Positions 34,324-48,539 of a stretch of 64,000 nucleotides of DNA are shown one piece after another. A program made the position numbers and the translations under genes. This DNA is from Lineus longissimus (taxonomy: Eukaryota; Nemertea; Pilidiophora; Heteronemertea; Lineidae), in contig NC_088318.1 in assembly GCF_910592395.1 (NCBI RefSeq), positions 15,810,349-15,874,348 of the forward strand, written 5' to 3'. The first letter of the stretch is position 1, and every line of letters starts with the position of its first letter. Under the pieces are notes generated by a model. The model was not told where the DNA came from. It was given only the letters and a program-made list of their open reading frames with translations, and did no database searches.

Positions 34324-34620
34324 CGTCAAAGAATCTATGACGGTCCATGGTAGAATCTATGACGATTATCACAAACCATGTTTTAAATCGGATCCTTATC
34401 ATAGATCCAATGATGGCCAATGGAGGATTCTAACTGGGTATTCCGTCATAGATTCTATGTTGTGGGTTCCATCATGGGTGCGTATAAACATCGGAGTATA
34501 AATCCATTAGAGAGACAGTGAATTCAGGAAAATAAGAATGAATCGGCCGAGTTCGCCTACATGTATTCAAATAGTATAAGGGCCCGTCATAAATTCTAAG
34601 GTGGTCCATGGTAGATACGA
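34324..34620. repeat. Short direct and inverted repeat cluster
   Basis: GAATCTATGACG occurs at 34331 and 34353, its inverse CGTCATAGATTCTA at 34444, and a variant CGTCATAAATTCTA at 34585. CGGTCCATGGTAGA at 34341 recurs as GGTCCATGGTAGA at 34602. The mix of direct and inverted copies suggests overlapping foldback insertions. A poly-G run near 34700 follows. Confidence 0.6.
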
Positions 34621-35180
34621 CCATGTTGTTTCATCACTGATTCTACGATGGAAATCTTCATCAAAGTATCTCTCCAATGACGGAAAGTTTTGCTCGTGGT
34701 GGGGGGGGGGGGGGAGTAGATATCATAATGTTAAAAACAGGCCTACTAGAACTGTATCACAATAAATACATGCCGTTTATAATGGTTGACATTGGCGGAT
34801 GAGGAAGACCCCTTTTACAACATTTTAGGCCTGACACTGACCCCCGATTCAGTTGCCTGTGGTCTGACAGACAAAGTTTGCTAGGAGACCAACAGGAGAG
34901 GGTTCAAGGGCGACACGACATCCGATTATTTAGGGCTAGAGGCAAGGGTGACTAGGGTTTACTGGTCTTCATCAAAATGTTAGTACGCGAACCGTACCTT
35001 CCTGTAGGAAGTGCGTACGTGTGTACGTGTGAAGGGGGGGGGGCACTTTTTGTCCCAAAAAAGGCCTGTTATGCTCCTTATATCTTAATATTCAATCCCC
35101 ATTCCATCTATCCATGACGAATAGAATCTCCACCACGCTTTGAAATACGAACAAGGTGGAGTGGTCAAAAGCTATGATTG

Positions 35181-38100
35181 TTACGTGTACATGCTCTCCC
35201 TCAGTCCTTGTTTTAGATACTCCTGAACTACCTGATTTGAATGTTGTGATTTGTATCGCAATGCACCAAGGATGGAACGTTCCGTGGCGGCCGTGGCCGC
35301 CATTCGCACGAACTTGTGGAGAGACTGGAGACCACGAATACCGAGGTTGATATCCATACCTGCAATAGGGAAAACACTATTGAATAAGCCAATTGCTGAT
35401 AGATGGAGGCCCGCTCAGCCCCATTCGTGATATCTTAGCATAACCAGACTGGTTACTCGAAGGTGAATGCGGTGGTCGAACGCAATAAGAAGATAAATGG
35501 ACGAACTAAAATAGAATATATAAATCATTCTGATGAATTATGAAGCATTTCATTGTGCATAGGCCTCTCCTCTCCCACGGACCTACATGTATATGCAAAA
35601 TAAAAGTCCGTGCCCTACCTGAGTGGAAATTGACGCATCTACTGGCATCCCCTTCAGTTATAACAAATATATTGGCATCTTCTATGAACACAGCACTCTC
35701 TAGTCGCTTTGAGATCTTGATTTCGAACAGTCTTGGACTGAACTTCAGGCTCTTCAGGGCAAGATTGTCATTGATTTTGCTCTCCGACTCATTTTTATAA
35801 CGATTAAAACATTGCTGGAATATACTCCGCATTATCTGAAATATATAAGCATGAAATGTGCTCTCATGATTTTTTCATCCACTCTGACAGAAAGCTTACA
35901 TTTTAGAACTGATAACCCCCTCGGAAGGAGAAATTTGTTGAAAATATAGTTCGTAGGAGCGTCATCTCCCCAAGTCTCTGTACTCAGCAACATCAAAAAC
36001 GATCATCTTCCTCACCGTTATTATTATAATTTCCGCTCCTCAGAAGACAACCCAAGGCACAAATTGATTCCAACACATGATGTTCCCTCACTGAGCTAAC
36101 CCGCAAATAGTTTACGAAAATACTTTGAAGTGAAGGACTAAACCCTCCCTCGTGGTGTATTTGACATTGTCATATTCTGAGCTTGTGTCCAGAGGGGTAA
36201 CAAGATGTCCATTTAGGTAGAAAAGCGGGAGGTCACAGTCGTGTTGCTTGCGGCAGGGTTTTGCTGTAATACTACATGTATTTCAGAAACCAGTCGTGGT
36301 CAAGGAAGGAGGTGCGACATTAGCACCGCACATTCAAGTGTCGTCGTCTAATTGACCTTTTCCATTTCTTCATCACTAGTTACTTCCCGGACCAAATACT
36401 TACCGATTTATCTAGCACTACTTTTAGAGTCCGCACCATCTTTGACTCGCACTTTGGTATAGACAGCGCCATATATCGATTCCTAACACTTCCAAATATC
36501 TTAAAATGGAATCCATTGATGGGGAATTCGTCCTCATAGTCATGGTTGAATGCTGTGAGATCAAATGTTAAACCATGGACCTTAATCTCTGGGGTTGGTA
36601 CCTGGCGCTGCTCCGGCCGCTCAATGGCCGCCACCGCACCATACGACTTGCAGGAGATCGGCATAAACTCATCACTCAGGCCAAGCCAGCGGGCGGAATG
36701 GCCGTCAGTGCCATCACAGACTATTGCCAGGAGACGACCAGGAACACCATCCAACTCTTTGAGACTATCTTTTGTGAACTGAAACGAAAAAAGGCCAAAA
36801 TTCCTTATGTTAAGTTATTTAGTATAGATGTATACATGTATATGCATGCGTACCGGTGTGTTCCTTCGCCGACGGAAAATACAATTTGTTTAATACGTTG
36901 TAGTGTCATCGTCTCATCGACATCATTGGAGAGACTCATATTTATGGATACGGACGGGTATTATTCTTCCAAAACGGCCAAAAACTGTCGGGACTTTTCA
37001 GACAGAACCAGAAAGAGCAATTGAAAGGACAGAATCTTTCCGGAAATGATTCGTTCCTACATTACATCGCGGATGCGAGATATCGACATCAGGCCGGCTA
37101 ACTACGGCGCTGACTTGATAATTGGAATTTTTTTGAGACGGCAACCTCATGTTACAGCCACCTCTCCGACACGTCTCCATCCAGCATCGATCTTCAACTA
37201 TAGCCCCATTTCGGATAGCTATCGCCTAAATGGCGGCACTCCGTCATAGTAATGGTGTCACGCAGATGGTTCAGCAATGAAGCAGTAATATGCTGAGATT
37301 ATTTTGCGATTCGGTTGGTGTTGCTGGGTTCGTTTCGTCAGTGAGCTGCTTCTCCCATGTCGGTACCCGGAGTATAACGCATATTGTCGTGGTCGGATAG
37401 AGCGAATAACGACCGGAATCGTTCTCCATCAGTGAATTTTGAAATGGTCTCTTATTTCATTCTGTCATTAAATTTCTATTGTATTATTTTCTCCACCAAG
37501 TCGCTGCAGCACGTCTGCCTCTATGTAATTAGCTGAGCCATTATTATTAAACCATCCAATTTATCAACCGCTGGCGCTGTATTTTACCCGGAGCATGCGT
37601 AGCGGCACCGGTAATAGACACGGATTATAAAGTTTCTCCGGTAGCTGGTGATTGAATCGTAATGATTGAGTTGATGATTCTTCTTCCGCGAAGAATTTCA
37701 TTTCATTTAATTATTTTCAACCACCAGCATACACTGTGGTTTTCAAATACCTCAGAATCCATTTCAACTAGACTGTTTATTAAGATGCATAGCTGCTCAT
37801 ATTGAATGTATTCATGAATATTTTAATTGAGGTTTGAAGGATATTTGAGTCGGTATAATCAAGATCAGCGTAATTTCTAATAAATACAGGCATACTTCGA
37901 ACAGCCCCACGGTGAAATTTTGTGGTAAGAAGGTGTTTCACAAAATTAATAATTTCCGCCAGAAATTGGTCGAAGTATGCTTTTGCGGCGTTTAAAAAAA
38001 ATGATTGTGAAGTATCTACGTCATAGATACATTGAAAATTTGAGCTTATTACATGTACCTCCTGAGAAGCAGGATAAATTCTTATGCCACTCGCACTCAC

Positions 38101-41100
38101 GCTATTACGAAGAGCTCTGTGCCGTAAGCAGAAGGACTTGCTCGACTATGAACCGGATGACTTGAAGTGAAGGAAGGAACTACAAGATTGTAATTGGAAT
38201 TCTCAGTCGAGGGTGCTTTGATCTTCAAGGCTCATGAATTAGAAAGGCCAATTAGAGTTGTGTGAAGTATATTCTCAGGCGAGTAATGACATCAAGGATG
38301 CGTGCTCAGGCCGAGTTTGGGTGGTGAGGGCCGGGTGAGAGGGTACGGATGTGACGGGGTGACCATGGTAAGGGGTGATGGTGTCGTCGAACCTTTCGGC
38401 AATAATTCAGTCGTTGGAGTTGTTTTTTCCACTGACCGGGGAAAAATTCATGAATTGATTCAATAGTGCTTTGATCTTACTCTGCATAAGAGTTAGAAAT
38501 GCCAATTGAAGTCGTATTATTAAGTATTTTCCAGCAAATAATAGCATCCTTGTTAGAAGCGAAATGGCATGGCTATGTTAGAGCAGAGGCTATTGAAAGA
38601 TTCTTGTTAGAGGGGACAGGGATACGGAAGTGAAGTGCCCGGAGAGACGTGAGGTTTGGTGATGTTCTTATGAAACATAATATGAGCCCGACGAATGATG
38701 GCTATCAGACTGGTACTTATACTGACATATCATGCATGTCTTAAAGTCGATCTCAAGCCGGGAAAAAATCCCAGAGTATAATTTACTAATGGCATACCGT
38801 TATCTGAAATGACGGTAAATGAGATTACTCTGACGCAAGTAATGTCAATTAGATCTCGAAGGTGCTTATTTCACCTGCATTATGAGATAATGTAACACAA
38901 TTTGATAGACGCATGAGACATTTAATGATCATGGATTTTAGCTTGTAGATCTAAGTACGATTTGATATATTCACTATGATGTATGTTTCTTGCGCAGTTT
39001 TGTGATGACTTGGTTTCCTAAGTTACACAGAAATATCGTTGTCCCCCCCCCCTCCACTATATATCCTTACCAAGAGTGCTAATTATCATCCATGCTGTTA
39101 GTTGATGGTACGGTACAATGAGGAATGCATTTTCCTCTGTACGTCACAGGAACCTAGCCTGTCACACACAAACAGATTAGAAGACCATTGGACGGCCGCC
39201 ATGGCCGGAAGCACGCTGCAATTCAGGAAATTAGTACATTGTCGAACGTGATAGGACAAGGTGGTTGTGACTCAGACAGGCAACCGGGTTCAAACAGCGC
39301 GAAATTGGAAAGGGATCCTGGCGTTGCATTGTCTGCCTGCACTGTCCATAGCAAAATGTGGGAACCGTCCTCTGCCTGTCAAGAGAAGATACAATTTCAT
39401 AGAAATGAGATTACGAGCCATGATCAACATGTCAGAAAAAAAAGCGAAAATAATATATGTCTTCTTTATACCATCACGTAATGGTCACCGTGTAAAATAT
39501 CTGTTCCGCGCGCTTCGTGTACATGTACGTACAGATGCCTCACCATGCGCCCCTTTCACCACACCACATAATGTATCATTAAAATAAGCCTCCATTCCAT
39601 GATTGTTTTGAATGGTTCGTTTGGTTTTCATTACTTTCTGATGAGATCAGTTGCCACTGGCGCGGTGTATTGTCTTTAACAATGCCTGCGGCGTTTGATA
39701 AGAAAATGCTAGTGATCGTGGTATGCGCGGCCTTTTCTAGTAGGAAATATGCAGATCAGAACACTCCGTATCAGCTATGGCGATATATCCGATCCACTAA
39801 ATAAATAGAGAAGCACTTCGAGACTCTCCTAAGATATAATCGCTCACAGGATATTTAACTGCTGCAGCTCACAATTGACAAAGATTCTGAGATATATGAC
39901 CGTTCACAGGAGTCTTAACTACTGCAGCTCACAATTGAGCTTAGAGTAACCAGACTAATTATTCTAAGAATTGAGAAAGGACAGAATGTGGACCAACACT
40001 ATATTTCCATTATTCCATACGGACAAAAGCGCGAAGTATCATTCTCTGGAAAGAAGACTGAACAAATATGTCACCGTTATCGTTATCCTTTCCTCGTCCA
40101 CATTTGTAACACTACCCAGCCATTTCATAAGCAAGGAAGCCAACACAGTAATTGCATTAGCCGTGTATGGATGAACGATCTTTGATGTTCTATACTGCCA
40201 TTGATATTTCCTCTAATGGTCAATTTCCTGCTTTCCTGTCAATCGTGGAACTAATGTGGACGGCATGGCCTGCAGGGCTTACATCGGCCTCTTAGCTGAA
40301 GGGATGCTGAAAAGGATATTTGCAGCATGGCCTAATGGCCAACATCGGCCAAGTTGCTGAAGGGAAATAATGGACTGAATGGACGGCATGGCTTGCAGGA
40401 CCTGTGCTCTTAGCTGAAGGGATGCTTAAAGGATATGAGCAGCATTGCCTAATGGGCCAACATCAGTATCGCTTGGCCCTGCAAAACTGACATCCACCTC
40501 TTAGCTGCTGAAGAGAAATAATGCAACACACATTGACAGTATGGCCTGCAGGGCCAACATCGGCCTCTTCGCTGAAGGGAAATACTGGGTAGAATACAGT
40601 CGGTCCCAGTTGGGCATAACATTGTCTAGAAGATGATTGCAGACGGCATGGCCCACAGTTCAACCCGTTGCAAATATATTTAGCAAGTATATTTTCTTCT
40701 GACTGCCTGACCCGAAAACAAATGCTTAAATTAATACAAGACGAAAGAACAAGGAAACTCGAGTGACAGACAGCTTAACTGCCTCGCAGAAGAAAACCAA
40801 CCATTTTGTCATCCGGCAAAAAATGCGGCCAATTCCGCAAGGAGCTTGAGGGAACAAATGATTAACTTGATGAGCGGCTGCGGTACCTAATTCCTTTGCT
40901 GAGGCAAATAAGAAGGTCGGGATAACAGACAATGTGACTTATCGATATATTCCGGAACGACTGAAACGACAGAACATCAGACTCATCAATAGAGCCATCA
41001 ATACATTTCTTCCCATATCCCTTAACAAGAAGCTTTTCATTTTGGTTGTTACGCCAGAACTGCGATTATTTCAGACCGGATTCTGGGCCATTACCCTCCA

Positions 41101-44100
41101 AATGAAGATTGAATGCTCTCTCATTACAAAAGTGCTCTTAGGGTGCCGGTAATGTGTGGAAGTCACATCCAATGAAGCCACGTCAGGTTAAGATTGCCAT
41201 TCTGCAGAGGTGACGGATTTTGAGTAAAGTGGATAGCGGAATTTACGCCATTTCTGAATTAATGAGTTAATGGTTGTAATCAGTGTTAAAGTATTTCGTA
41301 TGAGATGGGGTCCTTAAAACATATTCCCGGCAGGGCGTCTACGACAAAAGTCTGCCAAACCCATTATCTCTGTTTTGCCCGGGAACAGAAGCAACTTCGT
41401 CATGTTTACTTTTCTTCGTTAAAAGCATTTCATGTTAAACACTAAATGAGTTCGACAAACATCAAGACATCAAGATAAATGTACATTTATTGCAGGTATA
41501 TGTATGTATTCATTGTACTTTTATTGATGGATTAAGAATATGGATACTTAAAACAAGGGATGTGAATTTGCTGAGGTATACATGTATATAGGCAATGAGC
41601 GAATCATTTCAGCTACCGCTGTTTTTTGAGATTCCGTCTCAATCTAAAAATAGATACTGCCCCCCAAAAGAATTGCATTGTCAACATCAATTGTTAGCAA
41701 AGGTCCTTTTACGCTGACATGCATTCAGAAGCATTTAAAGCAGCATAACCGATTGTTGTTAAAACAAAAATACACAAATACAGATGATAATGTCAGCCCC
41801 AGCGATAGGTAACAGCGAATATTGGTATCTTAGATACCCGTGCGTCAGATGTATCTTTGATCTGTCCCAAATATCCCAGGGCATTATGAAGCAAGCATCC
41901 TTTAAATATTCGTCTTCCTTATGTATTCGGGGCAACCAGTTTTATATCGGATTCCTTTGTTTTGAACGCGGTCGGGCGTTGTCTGTGATATTCAAGTCTT
42001 TCTCAACATGCATTCTATTACAAAACATTCAACATGGCCGACAGACAAACAACATGGTGGCCAGAGGGTGAAGCAGCGATATTAAACCTCTCTGTTGGTG
42101 AAATGTGGCTAGCTTCGCTTGTGAAGAGGATGGCATAGGATGCCGATGGCTGCCTGCATATCAGTCTTAGGCTAGGGCACTTGACATTCATCACTGTTCA
42201 TTCGAAATTTCTGTTTGAATGCTTTGACTTATTGCAATTTCTGGGTATGGAAGCTCATAAAAAGAACAACTGAAATGTTAATCCGGTATACTACACGGCA
42301 TGACATTTGAATGTTTGTTATACAATGGAATAAGACTGAAGAATAACTCATCCTCGCCATCTTTGGTGTCGACTGTCTCGTTCGCGAAACCTGCAAAGCT
42401 ATTTCTGAACAATTTAAAGAAACGTTCAGCCTTTTCTATCTAAATATCTTTAGTCGTATGTTGGAGATGAAATGGCTTCTCCTTTTCAGATTTTATTGCT
42501 GTCTTCCCCGCAACTTTTCTACTTCGGCCAAGAAGCGTTGGGTTGAAGCCGCTAGCACACCTATTATGCATATATACACACGATATCATGTCGGTGTGAT
42601 CGTGTGCGAGCGCTTCCCCCCAAGTGTGCGGCGCAGCTTGTAATCTTCACGATTCGAAGACATGTATCGCAAAAGAAATCAACCATATCAAACTCGCGGC
42701 CTGTATTGTTCTCCTTCCAATATCACCAGCTAGTCCGTCACCACAGGAAGTATACCAACGCGGCCATAGTATATCATTCAGGCTGTCAGAGTCTGGAGTG
42801 GTTTCGCGACGCACCTGAATGGTTGATTGTTTGACTTAGTGTCGAGACGTGACGTATAATCAAAACACACCAGTTCGCCACAGTAGGTAAATCATTCTCC
42901 AACGCAGCGATAAGATTCAAGAAAACGCCTCTTCACACTACTATCACTGCGCAAGGAGTATGTCGGTAAATATCACTCACTATAAATCGCAAGGAAACCG
43001 AATAGCTATCGGTAGATATTGATATGGAGTCGACACCCAGCTACAAAACATACAATATGACCCCTGCATGGGACACTCGGTATGATAGGTGAAGTGGAAG
43101 GTTTCTCATAAGGACACTGCTGTATCTCGGACTAACATATTGCAATTCATGATTTAACAGCGTGGGAAGCATTGGCACAGTATGAATGCGTATATTGAAT
43201 GAGTTCGTGACATTTAAGAGATCAACTGATTTTCTGCGGTGACCTGGGTACGTTGGTCATCAATAAACGACAATATCGTCACGACCATTCTGATATCAGT
43301 GCTGATAGATCATGTTCGCGGCCATAATCAGTTCCAAGTAATAGCGCCATCTGGACCAACTTGATTGGATGCTGGCAGATGACGGCCCAGCAGGGCATTG
43401 GGGAGTTGAAAGGGCAAGATGAAAAATCTATAGTATCACCACAGACATGACAGGTTCTGCAGTATCCCCAATGTTTTAAAACGAATTACGAATTGATAAC
43501 TGTCGTTAGAAATAGAAGTTGTCTCTGTCCTACATGTAGTGCACTGTTTTTATTGCAGTTTATTGACTTTTTAATGATTCTATTCGGAGAAGTCACGGCC
43601 CAGTAGGAATCAAACACCATAACACCATCTGCTGAGACATTGCAATCACGCGATATTTATCAGCATACGACCGGCTGATCGATATATTGGTCAGTTTGAA
43701 TATTATATCCATTAACGGTCAGGCAATATAACACGTCGAATAATAAATGTTGCACTTGTTAAAAAATAGATATTGTTTCTCCACACAAACACAATCAATG
43801 AATGCGCCGCAATATGACCCATCGCATGCAAAGGGAATGTCTACAGACGTGTATAACCATGGCCACTTCCTTGAAAAGGTCGGAACACTATGATTGTTGT
43901 TACACTCTAGCAATATCGTTATGCTGTGGACATCATCATCACCATCATCATATCATCATGTACCCTTGGCCGAAATAAACAAACATAAAACTCATTTGGA
44001 GAGAAACAGTTGGTCATTGTCAAAATTGAGTTTACACATAGTCATCCGGCGCACACTGCTGAGTTTACACAACGTGTTGACTATGCAAAGGACCAATGCT

Positions 44101-46853
44101 ATTATGAAAAGGTTTTTGTTTGCTGGTCACGTCATGATATAAATAATCGCGACAAGTTACGAAATACTGGTCGAAAAGTGCAATATGTGACAATGTCATA
44201 AAATTTGCCGTGACAAGAGGCTTTGAGCGTCTTTTGAATATTGAATGGCCGAGTCTCCATTGGCGGCCAATTCGAGCAGGGGCGGAAAGACGTCTTTGAT
44301 AACAGTTCCGGTAATGCACAAGGAGGGTGTGCTATAGCATGTGTTCGTAAAGTGAATAAGCTATTGAACCAATCAATATCGTGAATGTGTTCTCCTGTCT
44401 CTTCGAAGGAAGTTCAATCTGCGCCTTCCAAACGAATGAATTGAAACTCTGCAAGGCTAGCAGAAACTGGTCAAAGAAACAGCAATACATGTCAGAGGGA
44501 CGGGCTGACTATATCATGCGCACTGAGGATTTGCTTAAACCTATATTGGTTCAGGTTTCTAACATTGACATTGTGTTTGTCTCATCATGCAATAATCTTA
44601 GATCGGTGAAAGTATATCATGCGCTGTATCTCGGTTGTCAACATCAGCCACATAATCTGACATTCAAGATGGTAATGACTTATACCGCCCGGGGATATCA
44701 CCATCCCAAGACTTATTGTTATTTTCATTAGGAATAATGGTGCATATCAATATACAGCAATGTCTCGAAAGGAACTCTTTCGAGATGATTTACAATCTTG
44801 TAGTTAATGGTTGGATTACTGAGATGGTGAATGGATGTTCTTTTGCACTGCATCGTTAATAATACGCCAGATCGGATTTACCAAACCACTGATTTCGTAA
44901 ATGATATAGATACAGTAGGATTTATCTGTAATAGTGAAGTCAGTTATGGAAAGCAGTTGTTATCAGAACAAACACCACTCTGTCAATTTATGACCAGGTA
45001 TGACCAAACATTCTTCAAATCAGTTACAGCCTTAAGGTGGTCATCGACAAAACTCAATGGGATTGATGACGGATGTCATTCTTCAGCCGTCTGGCATGGT
45101 CGTTCCCCTGAAGTAGAACAGGCTGCTGGAGAAAACTCACCATTTACGATAGCGCTTTCGTTTTCAAGATATCCGGAGAAAGTACCCTGAGGAATACACA
45201 CTGAAAGACATTTTTTGTTCTTCTTTTTGTTATATAGGCTATGGAAATAGACAACTAGGCCTTGGTTAGATGGCTTTTTTCAAGTCACTCAATCACTCAA
45301 CCCATCACAAAGACCCTATGGTCAACTTAGTTCTAGCACGGACCTCTCGTATAGAATTCCGTTGTTCTACCCATTAGAAAAATAATATCAAAAATATTGG
45401 TCGAAAACTCCATAAAAGGCAGCTTGAAAGCTTTTAAAAGTTTTACCTGAGTTGTGCCTCGACATGATGGAAAGCCAAATAACCTGTCGAGCCCATATGG
45501 CAGAGCAGATAACTGCAAGACAACCTGATATTCGCGTTGTCAGAATATGCGGAGAGTTTTTATCAAAGTTCCACACACAGGCAATAACGAATTCCATATT
45601 AGACTGCAAGGTAGACGCCAGTTTTATTGGAAATGATGAATGTAACAATTGCTGAGTCTGCATTCTAAAACAAATAAAGAAGTAATCGTTTTGGTGATTT
45701 TTTTCATCGGTGGCAGCAAAATCAAACCCTTCAATACAGTGAGACTAAAGGCAGGTTTAAGTCAGGAATTGGTCACATGAAGTCATCTGTAGGAATCTTT
45801 GCTATCTCGCAGTATACATCGAAACTTAACGCTTGTGTCACCATAATTTCTCTGATAAAGTCCACGATTCTTTAGCATATCTCATATTTTCATATTGTGT
45901 TTGCAACAATTTATGGCCCCATAGGAGGTGTTACACATGCCCTTATATACTGACACCATGTGTTTCCCATCACAGCGAGCTAGAGGCCTACACAGCCACA
46001 GGTGCTCCTTGCAAACATTGACTTATATCGAATATCGAATTCAATCAAATAACTGTGCTGAAGTCCGACGTAATCGTCTGCATACCGTACATATACAACA
46101 AAAAAAGCCTTGGCCCAGGGCTCATTCGTACCAAGTATTTGAATTTTATTGATGGACAAGTCCTACCTTTCGTCCAAGTCGTATGTCCCATTCCACCTCG
46201 TACACTTGGTTTATAATATCCAAAAGGTACTCCTGGAAGACTCCTATCCGAGTAAAGAAGCAGTTGTCATTCCAGCAACCTTCAATATTGTCAAAATCCA
46301 CACCCATATTCTTCAAGAACCTCACGCTCTTTGCATCCAGTGCAATTTGCTGTGGCCTATTCAGTAGCGCACTTTTATGTTTTTCTTCGAAGAAAATGAT
46401 TTTTTGAACCCGATTGCTCTTTGCGGCAATGAGTGCAGAGAGTAGCCCGATAGGCCCTCCGCCGACTATTATCACAGTTATCTTAGTCCACCTGGACCGG
46501 ACTGAGTCCACGACTATTTTCGCGCACAGAAACCCCACGATTACTGCCACTGTCACAGCCATTATGTCAAGGATGAGAGAGTGAGTGGCATTCGGCGCTA
46601 ACCGGATGCACTCCGGTAGTCCATCATCCCCTCTCCCCGGCCCAGGCATTCTGCAGACCGTACCCGCTAGAGAGAGAATCAGATCCATGAACACCAGAGT
46701 CATCACCGCATACCAACGTATTCCTAGCGGTTCCGACTGCAGTTCGCCGTTCCAGCTACGGCATGTTGGTTTAACGTTGCCAGGGCTTCGTATACGCAAG
46801 CTGTCTTGCTCCCCGGGAGTATCCAGGGCGAATGTCACTCGATTGCCGCTCAT
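35181..46853 (-). CDS. Membrane-anchored group A FAD-dependent monooxygenase
   Basis: Four exons on the minus strand (46853-46167, 36778-36404, 35835-35619, 35359-35181) splice with GT-AG sites and matching phases to 485 aa. The first exon gives two hydrophobic segments (about 47-67 and 93-113) and the FAD-binding motif VGGGPIG (130-136). Exon 2 carries the DG motif CDGTDGHSAR (250-259), and the exon 3/4 join builds the GD motif GDASRCVNFHSGMDINLGI (416-434). All three diagnose group A flavoprotein hydroxylases, which use FAD and NAD(P)H to insert one oxygen atom. The substrate cannot be told. The N-terminal membrane segments suggest an endomembrane enzyme. RPQQIALD after the Rossmann turn is shared with the second first exon at 62.3 kb. 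Intron 1 is 9.4 kb. Joining exon 1 directly to exon 2 is inferred from phase and sequence sense. Confidence 0.88.
39833..39945 (+). repeat. Two-copy tandem repeat, ~60 bp
   Basis: The block ACTGCTGCAGCTCACAATTGA at about 39858 recurs as ACTACTGCAGCTCACAATTGA at about 39919, each preceded by a CG(C/T)TCACAGGA element. It is a simple local duplication. Confidence 0.7.
40259..40660 (+). repeat. Minisatellite, ~61 bp monomer in ~122 bp dimers
   Basis: The unit is roughly GGCATGGCCTGCAGGGCCAA followed by CATCGGCCTCTTAGCTGAAGGGA and then either an AATAATGGA or a TGCTGAAAGGATAT tail. The two tail types alternate, giving a dimer. Good copies start near 40261, 40383 and 40538, with weaker ones between. 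No frame stays open. Confidence 0.8.
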
Positions 46854-47794
46854 TAATATAAGTATTCACGTAGTAATTTGAGTTAATTACGGCTCCATCT
46901 GATATACTGATGGCGAAATGGTATCCTGTCCATTACTGTCACCCCGTCGTTCCACGAGTGAAGCATTCGATACGTGCTCGATTGGGTCGCAACTCAATAT
47001 GTTCACACATCGGGAAGCTCCTATCACTCTTCGCTTCTCGCTTATCGATGAATCCCCGCTGCTTCGCTATTGGCGTACGTATAACAATACTTGGCATCGA
47101 AACCTTTCTGTCTCACTATCAATCTTGATCAACTCCTGTTCACTGCATGATAGGACTCTAGATAATCCACTTCTAGAGGAAATGGCAAGGGGCATCGCTA
47201 TTGGAAATGAGCACACCTAGCAGGTCAAAGAGGGACAGGATCATTGCAGTGACTTCTCGATCTTCTTGCAATATGACTCAAGCAACTTCTTAGTCAATTG
47301 ATTCATGTTGAAGTCTGGGCATCTCTTTTCATGGCAAGTCTATAAACCCATAGGGCTCTACGTGGGCATTCTATTTCCCAAGTTTACAGTGTTTTAATTG
47401 TTCCAACAGCCACATGTTGCCTGCTAGATAAAAACTGCATAAAGTGACAGGGACATCACATGGTAAAAATACATAATGTCCTTTTTACTGATTCCTGGCA
47501 CATTTAAACTTTGCTTTGGTACATGATGCTTAGGTAATATGACGCATTGGCTTAGTGTCGTTGCACATGTACCAGTTTTCAACTTACACTTGCCCCCAGC
47601 TGACACCGAGGAATTGCACCTTATATCTCAAATCAAATAATGACACACACTCATGGAATCTCACATCGTGATACCTCTCCATTCATTATCGATCTCCTCT
47701 CTTGTACACATGTATATGTATTAACGATCTGGCTGGGGTTAAACAGCTGTCGAGATGTTATCCAGGAATCAAGAAAGAACCTTGACGTGATCCA

Positions 47795-48160
47795 TGCATG
47801 GAATGAAGAATCGTGACGATTCTTCAGTTAATTCTTCACGGACAAGCCTTGGTGCAATCCATGCTGGAGCGCGTAGACTCCGATGCAGTCCATTTCGTCA
47901 TCCTGATCGTCCTTGGCGACAGAATGAGGTCGGTCCATCGAAACCGGATGTAGGAACGCGTGGCCTGGAATGAAGAATCGTGACATGCCTCTTTAAGTCA
48001 AGTCGGTGATGCATGCCTGGAGATGATGAATAGTGACGCTTCTTTCAGTCATTTATTCACGGGAAAAGCTAGCGAGCCGTGCCTGGAGCACGAGGCCTGG
48101 AGATGAAGAATCGCAATACTCTTCTTTCAGTTTGACTCTCAACGTAATTCCCTGTCGTGC
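47795..48160 (+). repeat. Degenerate tandem repeat around GAATGAAGAATCGTGAC
   Basis: The core GAATGAAGAATCGTGAC is found at 47801 and 47968, with variants at about 48021 and 48101. Each is usually preceded by GCCTGGA and followed by CTTCTTTCAGT and TTCACGG blocks. Spacing is irregular (roughly 167, 54 and 79 bp), so partial deletions have occurred. Confidence 0.65.
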
Positions 48161-48539
48161 AACGGAATCTAAAGCTGTGTCTCCCCACCCTACACCATCG
48201 CGTTTAGCTATCAAGTGTCTCAGAACGTAGGTGACACATTTGATTTCTAAGACTTCGTTACAGTTAAGGGGTAACAATCACACGTTGTTCAAGTATGATG
48301 TAAGTGGTGTCCAACAAGCTGTATTCTATTGTTCATCGCTCGTTCTATCGTTCTGGCCAAGTGATAACTAGAAAGATACATGTAGCTTTCTTTCCAATAA
48401 GCAAGATATACTGTTACATTTCTCAAAATACGAGTGAGTTGTCATGGTTATTCTGTTTTAATAGCTAATTATTAAAACCTTTGACGTGTTTGAATCTGCC
48501 TCACAATCAAAAGAAGTTGAAACAGATTCCAAGATTTCG

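Larger units (their letters stand above)
36779..46166. other. Intron 1 of the FAD monooxygenase, no other gene recognised
   Basis: Apart from the two repeat arrays near 40 kb, this intron holds only short unpatterned frames. Frames of about 115-120 codons at 44381 and 44831 (plus strand) have no motif, splice structure or codon pattern that supports them. A run of C lies at about 39045. Confidence 0.6.

Noticed and set aside
36546-37024. Plus-strand frames of 78 and 149 codons
   Set aside because: Shadows of monooxygenase exon 2, which is coded on the minus strand and carries the DG motif.
37780-38100. 106-codon minus-strand frame considered as an extra monooxygenase exon
   Set aside because: Does not fit between residues 229 and 230, where exons 1 and 2 already join in phase 0; no similarity to the flavoprotein family.
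44381-45190. Two plus-strand frames of 116 and 119 codons
   Set aside because: Inside intron 1 of the minus-strand monooxygenase; no motif, no splice sites, amino-acid composition like random AT-rich sequence.
46585-46881. Plus-strand frame of 98 codons
   Set aside because: Shadow of the first monooxygenase exon on the opposite strand.
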